Origin: a bacterium
Lineage (GTDB): Bacteria > Auribacterota > UBA6266
Reading direction: 5' to 3'
Assembly: GCA_023228325.1 (NCBI GenBank)
Contig: JALOBK010000001.1
Coordinates: forward strand, 1,527,549-1,591,548
Length of the DNA stretch: 64,000 bases
Shown here: positions 57,181 through 64,000 of the stretch, in pieces
Layout: each line of letters starts with the position of its first letter
Numbering within the stretch: the first letter of the stretch is position 1
Position numbers and translations under genes: made by a program
The notes under the pieces: model-generated
Told to the model about the DNA's origin: nothing
The model's database searches: none
The model's input: only the letters and a program-made list of their open reading frames with translations

Positions 57181-60100
57181 TATAAACAAGATACTTATTA
57201 TCGGTTCCGGTCCCATAGTTATAGGACAGGCATGTGAATTTGACTATTCCGGAACACAGGCATGCAAGGCTCTGAAGGAAGATGGCTATGAAGTAATTCT
57301 GGTTAATTCAAACCCGGCGACTATAATGACTGACCCTTCAATGGCTTCAAAGACTTTTATCGAGCCTATTACACCAGAAATAGTGGCGAAAATCATTGAA
57401 AGTGAGCGTCCCGACGCGATTCTTCCGACTCTCGGCGGGCAAACCGCCCTGAATGTAACAATTAAGTTATATGAATCGGGAGTTCTCGACAAATTTAATG
57501 TTAAGATGATCGGGGCGGATTACAAAGCCATAAAAAAGGCCGAAGACAGGCAGGATTTTAAGGAAGCTATGAGGCGCATCGGACTTGACCTTCCAAAAAG
57601 CGGGATTGCATATAATATGCAGGAGGCTGTTTCTATAACCGAAGAGATCGGTTATCCCCTTATAATAAGGCCGAGTTTTACACTCGGCGGCACGGGAGGC
57701 GGTATTGTTTTCAATGAAGAAGAATTTATCGCTATAGCCGGCAACGGACTTAAAAACAGCATGATAAGCGAGATTCTTATAGAGGAATCTGTTTTGGGCT
57801 GGAAAGAATATGAATTGGAAGTAATGAGGGACAGCAGAGATAATGTAATAATAATCTGTTCTATAGAGAACCTGGATCCAATGGGTGTTCATACGGGAGA
57901 TAGCATAACTGTTGCCCCGGCGCAGACACTTTCGGATGTTGAATATCAGAAAATGAGAGATGCTTCGATAGATATAATACGGGAAATCGGAGTTGATACC
58001 GGGGGATCCAATATCCAATTTGCGGTTAATCCCAAAGACGGCAGGATGGTGGTTATTGAAATGAACCCGCGTGTTTCAAGGTCATCGGCTCTTGCATCCA
58101 AGGCGACCGGGTTCCCGATCGCCAAAATAGCGGCAAAACTGGCTGTCGGTTACAGCCTTGATGAGCTGAGGAATGATATTACGAAAGAAACACCCGCTTC
58201 CTTTGAGCCCGCGCTTGATTACTGTGTCGTAAAAGTTCCGCGTTTTAATTTTGAAAAATTTCCCGAAGCCGATTCCAGGCTCGGAGTTTCTATGAAATCT
58301 GTCGGCGAGACGATGGCTATAGGTCGGAATTTCAAGGAAGCGCTCCAAAAAGCGTTAAGAGGGCTTGAAATAGGCGTTAGCGGGCTCTGCCTTAAAAAAG
58401 CGAAAAAATGTTCCGAGGATGCGTTAATTGACAGGCTTAAGACACCTAATCACGAACGTATCTTTTTTATTAAGGAAGCTTTGGAAAGAGGGTTTTCTCC
58501 GGATAAAGTCAATGAACTTACGGATATTGACCCGTGGTTTATTGAGAATATCAGGCAGATTACGGAATGTGAAAAGCTGATAAAGGGAAGCAGCATCGAA
58601 TCCGTAGACGCGGATTTGCTGAGGTATGTTAAACAGATGGGGTTCAGTGATTCCCAGATAGCGGAGCTTACCGGAAGTGATGAAGTTACCGTTCGTACCG
58701 TGCGAAAGATAAGAGGCGTCAGAGCTGTGTTTAAGCTTGTGGACACATGCGCCGCCGAATTTGAAGCATATACCCCGTATTATTATTCGACATATGATGA
58801 AGAAGATGAGGTAAGGGTATCGGAGAAGAAAAAAATAATGATACTCGGCGGAGGGCCTAACCGTATCGGACAGGGCATAGAATTTGACTATTGCTGTTGC
58901 CAGGCCGCGTTTGCCTTAAAAGAGATCGGTTATGAGACTATTATGGTCAATTCCAATCCTGAAACTGTATCCACGGATTTTGACACTTCCGATAAATTGT
59001 ATTTTGAGCCTTTAACTTTTGAAGATGTGATGAATGTTATCGATTCCGAAAAGCCTGACGGTGTAATTGTGCAGTTCGGCGGGCAGACACCGCTTAATCT
59101 GGCCAGAAAACTTCAAAAAGCGGGCGCTCACATTATCGGAACAAGCGTGGAATCAATAGACAGGGCTGAAGACAGAGACCAGTTCTCGGAGATGATAGAA
59201 AAATTAAAAATCAATCAGGCTCCGAACGGGATCGCCGAATCCCCGGAAGATGCTGTTCGCCAGGCTGGGAAAATAGGGTATCCCGTGCTGGTCAGGCCTT
59301 CATATGTGCTTGGCGGCAGGGCGATGAAAATAGTTTACAGCGACGGGGACATGGAAACTTTTATGGAAGAAGCCGTATCGGCTTCTCCTGAAAAATCTGT
59401 GTTGATCGATAAATTCATTGAAGATGCCATCGAGGTGGATGTGGATGCTGTTTCAGACGGGGAAAATACTTATATCGGAGGCATAATGGAACACATTGAA
59501 TATGCCGGTATCCATTCCGGTGATTCCGCATGCGCGCTTCCTCCTCATACTATCAGTGATTTTGTCATAAAAAAAATTGAAGAAAATACAGTGGCTATTG
59601 CCGGTGAGCTGCAGGTTATAGGATTGCTTAATATCCAGTATGCCGTGAAAAAAAAATCGGTGTTTGTTCTTGAAGTAAACCCCAGGGCTTCAAGGACGGT
59701 TCCCTTTGTCAGCAAGGCAACCGGTGTTCCCCTTGCGAAGATTGCGGCAAAAATTATGGCGGGGGAGAAAATTCCCGCCGAACTGTTGTCCGAAAAAAGG
59801 GTTATGGAACATTTTGCCGTAAAAGAATCAGTTTTGCCTTTTTCCAGGTTTTCAGGTGTTGACATTGTTCTCGGACCCGAGATGAAATCGACCGGAGAGG
59901 TTATGGGTATAGACAATGATTTCAGCATGGCATTTGCTAAATCACAGCTTGCGGCGGGAGTGGGACTACCTTTATCAGGGAAGATTTTTATAAGCGTTGC
60001 CGATGAAGACAAGAGGCAGATAATATTTATCGCAAAAAAACTTTTTGACATGGGTTTTGAGATATTCGCCACATCAGGAACGGCAAAAGTTTTAAAGACA

Positions 60101-60385
60101 AACGGCATTAAGACAATTAATGTCCACAAGATAGGTTCATCGGGGGAAAATGTCCTTCATATAATCAATGCGGGGAATATAAAGTTGGTTATAAACACGC
60201 CTTCGGGGAAAAAAAGCCAGTCGGATATAAAGCCGATACGAAGCGCCGCGGCGATGCAGGGTATCCCCTGTATTACGACTATTCAGGGCGCTCAGGCGGC
60301 CGTAAACGCTATTGAAGCCATGAAAATGGGGAATTTATCCGTAATGGCTATACAGGATTACTTATGGAGATTTTCTAAAAAATGA
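57164..60385 (+). CDS. carB: Carbamoyl-phosphate synthase, large subunit
   Basis: 1073 residues, complete. GTG start 17 bp inside carA. The two homologous ATP-grasp halves are visible: KILIIGSGPIVIGQACEFDY and later KIMILGGGPNRIGQGIEFDY mark their beginnings, and the corresponding NPRVSRSSALASKATG and NPRASRTVPFVSKATG blocks end them. The C-terminal MGS domain (about 935-1073, KLFDMGFEIFATSGTAKVL) is the allosteric nucleotide-binding part. The last bases overlap purF by 4 bp. Confidence 0.97.
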   Translation: MPRRNDINKILIIGSGPIVIGQACEFDYSGTQACKALKEDGYEVILVNSNPATIMTDPSMASKTFIEPITPEIVAKIIESERPDAILPTLGGQTALNVTIKLYESGVLDKFNVKMIGADYKAIKKAEDRQDFKEAMRRIGLDLPKSGIAYNMQEAVSITEEIGYPLIIRPSFTLGGTGGGIVFNEEEFIAIAGNGLKNSMISEILIEESVLGWKEYELEVMRDSRDNVIIICSIENLDPMGVHTGDSITVAPAQTLSDVEYQKMRDASIDIIREIGVDTGGSNIQFAVNPKDGRMVVIEMNPRVSRSSALASKATGFPIAKIAAKLAVGYSLDELRNDITKETPASFEPALDYCVVKVPRFNFEKFPEADSRLGVSMKSVGETMAIGRNFKEALQKALRGLEIGVSGLCLKKAKKCSEDALIDRLKTPNHERIFFIKEALERGFSPDKVNELTDIDPWFIENIRQITECEKLIKGSSIESVDADLLRYVKQMGFSDSQIAELTGSDEVTVRTVRKIRGVRAVFKLVDTCAAEFEAYTPYYYSTYDEEDEVRVSEKKKIMILGGGPNRIGQGIEFDYCCCQAAFALKEIGYETIMVNSNPETVSTDFDTSDKLYFEPLTFEDVMNVIDSEKPDGVIVQFGGQTPLNLARKLQKAGAHIIGTSVESIDRAEDRDQFSEMIEKLKINQAPNGIAESPEDAVRQAGKIGYPVLVRPSYVLGGRAMKIVYSDGDMETFMEEAVSASPEKSVLIDKFIEDAIEVDVDAVSDGENTYIGGIMEHIEYAGIHSGDSACALPPHTISDFVIKKIEENTVAIAGELQVIGLLNIQYAVKKKSVFVLEVNPRASRTVPFVSKATGVPLAKIAAKIMAGEKIPAELLSEKRVMEHFAVKESVLPFSRFSGVDIVLGPEMKSTGEVMGIDNDFSMAFAKSQLAAGVGLPLSGKIFISVADEDKRQIIFIAKKLFDMGFEIFATSGTAKVLKTNGIKTINVHKIGSSGENVLHIINAGNIKLVINTPSGKKSQSDIKPIRSAAAMQGIPCITTIQGAQAAVNAIEAMKMGNLSVMAIQDYLWRFSKK

Positions 60386-61761
60386 AAGAATACTGCGGTG
60401 TAGTCGGTGTTTATGGACATAAAGACGCTTCTCATTTGGCGTATCTTTCTCTTTACGCTTTGCAGCATCGGGGGGAAGAATCCTGCGGTATAGCAAGTTA
60501 CGACGGGAAAAGAATCCACTCCTATAAATCAATGGGTTTGGTGGGGGATGTATTCAATGAACCTATAATAAAAAAACTCAAAGGCAGCCTGGCGGTCGGA
60601 CATGTCAGGTATTCAACTACAGGCTCAAGTGATATCAAAAATGCGCAGCCATTTACTATAAACTATAAAAAGGGGCATATATCTTTGGCTCATAACGGTA
60701 ACATTACCAATTCAGATGAGTTAAGGATGTCCCTTGAGGATAACGGCTCGATATTCCAGACCACGATGGACAGTGAAATAATCGTACACCTGCTTGTGCA
60801 GGAACCCGGGTTGCCGATTGAAGAAAGATTCAGCGGCGCAATGTGTAAACTTGAGGGAGCTTTTTCTCTCGTGGTCATGGCTGATGACAGCATTTACGGG
60901 ATAAGGGATCCTTTTGGCTTCAGGCCGTTATGCATAGGGAAATTGGGGGATGCTTATATAATAGTAAGCGAGACCTGCGCTCTGGACATAACCGGAGCTG
61001 AGTATTTGAGGGATATAGAACCGGGGGAAATTGTAAGAATCGATAAAAAAGGAATAACATCAATACAGTATTCGACCGTTATGCCGAAAGCGTTCTGTAT
61101 TTTTGAGAATATATATTTTTCCCGGCCTGACAGCAGGATTTTCGGGTCAAGTGTGTATCAAGCGAGGAAAAACATGGGAAGCCAGCTGGCAAAGGAACAT
61201 CCTGTGGATGCGGACTTTGTTATGCCGGTTCCCGATTCGGGAAATGTTGCCGCCATAGGTTATGCCGAAGAGTCGGGATTACCGCTGGAAATGGGTTTTG
61301 TAAGAAATCATTATATCGGCAGGACTTTTATACAGCCTTCGCAGGTGTCGCGTGATTTTAAGGTCAAAGTCAAGCTTAACCCCGTAACGGAACTCGTTAA
61401 AGGAAAAAAAATAGTTGTTGTCGAAGATTCTATTGTCAGGGGAACCACATCAAAGGGGAGAGTCAGGGCTCTGCGGAAATCCGGAGCGAAAGAGATACAT
61501 ATGAGGGTTAGCTGCCCGCCGCTGATTTCACCATGTTATTACGGAATAGATTTCCCGACAAAAAAAGAGCTTATCGCTTCAACCCATTCCGAAAAGAAAA
61601 TTGCTGATTTTATAGGCGTTGATTCCCTGAAATATCTAAGCCTTAACGGTATGCTGGACGCAATGGAAACGGATAAAAACAATTTTTGCGCCGCATGTTT
61701 TACCGGAAAGTACCCTTTTTCCTTCAAAAAGAAGCCCCGTAAAGATGCTTTTGAAAAGTAG
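60382..61761 (+). CDS. purF: Amidophosphoribosyltransferase, Fe-S type
   Basis: 459 residues. It converts PRPP to phosphoribosylamine using glutamine, the first step of purine synthesis. The class II glutaminase nucleophile is Cys5, freed after removal of MKEY. VVEDSIVRGTTSK is the PRPP site. Cysteines in AFCIFE, SPCYYG and FCAACFTGKYP match the [4Fe-4S] ligands of the Bacillus-type enzyme, so the protein is likely oxygen sensitive and made as a pro-form. It ends the pyrG-carAB-purF operon; finding a purine gene in a pyrimidine operon is less usual. Confidence 0.96.
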   Translation: MKEYCGVVGVYGHKDASHLAYLSLYALQHRGEESCGIASYDGKRIHSYKSMGLVGDVFNEPIIKKLKGSLAVGHVRYSTTGSSDIKNAQPFTINYKKGHISLAHNGNITNSDELRMSLEDNGSIFQTTMDSEIIVHLLVQEPGLPIEERFSGAMCKLEGAFSLVVMADDSIYGIRDPFGFRPLCIGKLGDAYIIVSETCALDITGAEYLRDIEPGEIVRIDKKGITSIQYSTVMPKAFCIFENIYFSRPDSRIFGSSVYQARKNMGSQLAKEHPVDADFVMPVPDSGNVAAIGYAEESGLPLEMGFVRNHYIGRTFIQPSQVSRDFKVKVKLNPVTELVKGKKIVVVEDSIVRGTTSKGRVRALRKSGAKEIHMRVSCPPLISPCYYGIDFPTKKELIASTHSEKKIADFIGVDSLKYLSLNGMLDAMETDKNNFCAACFTGKYPFSFKKKPRKDAFEK

Positions 61762-61855
61762 CCTTCGCGGCGGCCGTAAATTTTAATTTGCAATAATTTT
61801 CCGAATAAGTTAGATTTAATCAGTGATGTTTGGCAAAAAGTAAAAGGAGAATATC

Positions 61856-62437
61856 TTGAAAAAGATAGCGCTTTTTTTACATCTTATTTTATCCCTTTTT
61901 TCTTTTCTCCCGATTTCTTTCTGTGAGGTTGTCCATTTTAAAAACGGCCGTTCTATAGAAGGAAAAATATTAGATAAAGACAATGAGTTTATAAAGATAA
62001 AGATAAAGACTGGCGGAGAAATGATTGTGCCTGTCAGCATTGTTGCAAAGATCGAAGGTTATGATAAGAAGTTTGAGGCGGGGAAGAGCGAGGTCCCGGA
62101 GAAAAAGGCTGAAGATAAATCCTATCCGGAAATGAACAGGGATTATCTGAAAATAGTGGACAGGATAATGAAAGAGGACGAAAAGAAGCAATATTCGGGT
62201 GAAGAACCTGATATTGCGCGGGCAAAATACGATGAAGGCGAAATTTTCAGGGAAATAGTTATGATGGAGGGAATGCTTGAAGAAGAAGCGAAACAGATGT
62301 ACCCTGACGACAAAACCCGAAGACAGGAATATGTAAGTTCTAAAATCAGCGAGGTCAATCAGAAAATTATGGAAAAATATAATATAACGGAAGAAAAACT
62401 TGCGGAAATTAAAATTGCCGGTTTGGGTATGGAATAA
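61856..62437 (+). CDS. Exported protein with an Sm-like (SH3-like) N-terminal motif
   Basis: 193 residues, TTG start behind AAAGGAGAAT. A signal peptide (1-22) ends near SFC, and a Cys there could be lipidated, though the lipobox is poor. The mature N-terminus has VVHFKNGRSIEGKILDKDNE and EMIVPVSIVAKIE, a small beta-barrel motif common in exported proteins of candidate phyla. The rest is acidic, helical and of unknown role, with no recognised family. It lies about 95 bp after purF and precedes two membrane-protein genes in the same direction. Confidence 0.55.
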   Translation: MKKIALFLHLILSLFSFLPISFCEVVHFKNGRSIEGKILDKDNEFIKIKIKTGGEMIVPVSIVAKIEGYDKKFEAGKSEVPEKKAEDKSYPEMNRDYLKIVDRIMKEDEKKQYSGEEPDIARAKYDEGEIFREIVMMEGMLEEEAKQMYPDDKTRRQEYVSSKISEVNQKIMEKYNITEEKLAEIKIAGLGME

Positions 62438-62482
62438 TCAGCAGGCCGGATAAGCGATAAATATAAATCCTAAAGGTGAAAA

Positions 62483-62683
62483 ATGAAGAAGCTCAAATTG
62501 TTAGTCTGCGGATCGGCCGTGATCGTGTTCCTGATTTGCCTCTATGTTTTCCTGCTGGGCAATGAAGTGTTTAAAGGCAATTTCAGCAATGACGGTTTTT
62601 CCTGGTATTTTCTTGCTAAGGGTATTTTTTGTTCTCTCACATTGTATCTTCTTTATTTAGTTCTTGAGAAGCTTGCGAAATAA
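62483..62683 (+). CDS. Small membrane protein with two predicted transmembrane segments
   Basis: 66 residues. Hydrophobic segments at about 6-26 and 40-62 (WYFLAKGIFCSLTLYLLYLVL) are joined by a polar loop. It has a good ribosome site (AAAGGTG) before ATG and ends one base before the next gene, a large membrane protein. The function is not recognisable; coupling to the larger gene suggests a role beside it. Confidence 0.5.
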   Translation: MKKLKLLVCGSAVIVFLICLYVFLLGNEVFKGNFSNDGFSWYFLAKGIFCSLTLYLLYLVLEKLAK

Positions 62684-62684
62684 T

Positions 62685-64000
62685 ATGATCCAAAGCCTGC
62701 GACTTAATTTACTGCATTACCCGCTTATATTGTTTGTGTTATGCCTTTTGGTGTATTGTAATGCCTTGTTGTGCCCTTTCATATGGGATGATAATGTCCT
62801 GATTATTGAGAATAAGCACAAAGATATATCTGAGGCAAAGGCTTTTTTCGGATCCGAGTTTTTTGATACGGATATAAGCCGGGATTATCAGGGGCAGGAA
62901 GGTTATTACAGGCCTTTCGTGCTGATATCCGTATCATTGGATTATTTCTTTTACGGACTGTCCCCATGGGGATATCATCTTACAAATATTGTTGTTCATT
63001 CTTTTAATTCCATTCTTATTTTTTTTATATTGTTTTTACTTGCCGGACGGTTGGATATATCAATTTTTGTATCTTTTTTGTTTGCCGTTCATCCCATAAA
63101 TGCGGATGTAGTTTCTTATATAAGCGGCAGGACGGATTCCCTGTGCCTTTTCTTTATGCTTTTATCCCTGTTGTTTTATATAGGATATTCCCGGCTTAAA
63201 AATCCTTATTACAGGATACTGCTGTTTGCGGGCAGTGTAGTCTTATTTTTTGTAAGTTTATGTTCGAAGGAAAACGGGGTGATGCTGCCTCTTATATTAA
63301 TTGCCTATGAATTTTGCTTTCTGAAGAAAAAGAAAAGCAGGTTAAGCGTCTTTCTGCCCGAACTCTTCGCCAGGATTATTCCTTATATCATTGTATTCCT
63401 TATTTATGCCTATCTCAGGGCCTCTGCTTTGAATTCGAAAGTGGAATATTTTACTGTCTGGTCAGACATGATTTTTTGGCGCGTGTATTCTATGACACCG
63501 GTTCTGGCGCGCTGGTTTCTGCTGATTATATTTCCGTATAACCTGTATTTTGAAGATTTCACACAGCCCATTGCCTACCTGATGTCCTTTAAGCATATTC
63601 TTTCAACCGCGCTGGTTTTTCTTGTTTCAGCGTGGCTGTTAATTAAGGGGAAAAAAGACAAATTTCTGCTGTTTTCGGTATTGTGGATTGCTATAACATT
63701 ATTTCCGGTCAGCCATATAATCCCTGTGAGCCAATATAACATGCTGTTTACCTCCCAGCATTCCATGTATATTCCCTTAACAGGCATTTTAACCGTGCTG
63801 GGTATTTTCCTGTTAAAACTTTACAGGGCATCGGTAAAAAAACGTATTTATACAATTATTTTTCTTGTTATTCTGATAGTTTTTTCCATCAGGACTTTTA
63901 TAAGGACCGAAGACTGGAGGGACCCTGTAGGATTCTATGAGAAAGAAAAGAAGATAGCGCCATTCAGCAGGCGTGTGATTAATAATTTGGGAAATACGTA
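62685..64000 (+). CDS. TMTC-like multi-spanning membrane protein (cut by window edge)
   Basis: About 438 visible residues, open to the window end. Multiple membrane segments with polar loops carrying FIWDDNVLI, GYYRPFVLIS, HPINADVVSYISGRTDSL and SKENG are the signature of the DUF1736/TMTC-type proteins, relatives of protein O-mannosyltransferases, which usually carry TPR repeats at the C-terminus; any such part would lie outside this window. They probably move a sugar from a lipid carrier to exported proteins or glycans. The start ATG is one base after the previous stop. Glycosyltransferase function is a family inference. Confidence 0.75.
   Translation, partial: MIQSLRLNLLHYPLILFVLCLLVYCNALLCPFIWDDNVLIIENKHKDISEAKAFFGSEFFDTDISRDYQGQEGYYRPFVLISVSLDYFFYGLSPWGYHLTNIVVHSFNSILIFFILFLLAGRLDISIFVSFLFAVHPINADVVSYISGRTDSLCLFFMLLSLLFYIGYSRLKNPYYRILLFAGSVVLFFVSLCSKENGVMLPLILIAYEFCFLKKKKSRLSVFLPELFARIIPYIIVFLIYAYLRASALNSKVEYFTVWSDMIFWRVYSMTPVLARWFLLIIFPYNLYFEDFTQPIAYLMSFKHILSTALVFLVSAWLLIKGKKDKFLLFSVLWIAITLFPVSHIIPVSQYNMLFTSQHSMYIPLTGILTVLGIFLLKLYRASVKKRIYTIIFLVILIVFSIRTFIRTEDWRDPVGFYEKEKKIAPFSRRVINNLGNT

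Noticed and set aside
1..64000. CRISPR arrays, insertion sequences, prophage, rRNA
   Set aside because: No regularly spaced repeats, transposase or integrase genes, phage structural genes or rRNA sequence were seen. The transposase-like HTH at 1615-2538 belongs to a response regulator.

Overview
The window looks like a chromosomal segment of an uncultured, anaerobic, probably Gram-negative bacterium. It has moderate to low GC, tightly packed co-directional operons with 1-17 nt overlaps, and frequent TTG/GTG starts. Signs of an anaerobic life are an Fe-S type PurF, a class I (Fe-S) fumarase, an Nfn-type transhydrogenase and a citrate synthase of the HMGL-like superfamily. An LPS-type glycosyltransferase and several exported proteins fit a diderm envelope. 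I cannot fix the phylum from these genes; an Omnitrophota-like or other deep-branching candidate lineage is only a guess. I see no phage, insertion sequence, CRISPR array or rRNA.

Layout. 1-6132: recQ (cut by the window edge), a response regulator with a duplicated DNA-binding domain, ispA with a glycosyltransferase, three small membrane-protein genes (DUF2752, DUF4190, DUF4013), and two small zinc proteins (YacG-like, FmdB-like). 6214-9707: a GntR/LacI hybrid regulator with a clear promoter and a perfect palindrome, then a GH94 sugar phosphorylase. 9795-15488: a run of mostly envelope-related or unknown genes, including dtd, a degenerate peptidase-like protein, a NodB deacetylase, a WaaE-like transferase and a PflX-type radical SAM protein. 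15611-18460: tRNA-Leu(GAG), a short alpha-glucan phosphorylase and metF. 18614-22949: an operon of Na/Pi transporter, PhoU-like protein, psd, pssA, a free-standing HisKA-like protein and a Ser/Thr kinase. 23026-31025: L,D-transpeptidase, accA, an ArgA-like acetyltransferase, a Nudix hydrolase, the leuCDB-asd operon and truA.

31034-38032 is a minus-strand polysaccharide locus: a GntR/LacI regulator, two paralogous exported TIM-barrel glycosidases, a small exported binding protein and a large exported helical protein. 38438-47572 is a central-metabolism operon: thioredoxin, a citrate synthase candidate fused to a Cache-like sensor domain, a two-subunit LeuCD-type aconitase, NADP-isocitrate dehydrogenase, two-subunit fumarase and NfnAB. 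Together these would run acetyl-CoA plus oxaloacetate to 2-oxoglutarate, hydrate fumarate, and balance NADPH against ferredoxin and NADH. 47569-54349 holds phosphohexomutase, HEAT and TPR exported proteins, and a DUF1846 gene. 54464-61761 is pyrG-carA-carB-purF, an overlapping nucleotide-synthesis operon in which pyrG, carAB and purF each use the glutamine amide; its leader carries a strong hairpin. The window ends in a truncated TMTC-like membrane protein.

The most unusual items are the Cache-fused citrate synthase, the catalytic-domain-less HisKA-like protein beside a Ser/Thr kinase, and the regulated glycosidase locus. All functions are read from motifs and context only; no database search was possible.
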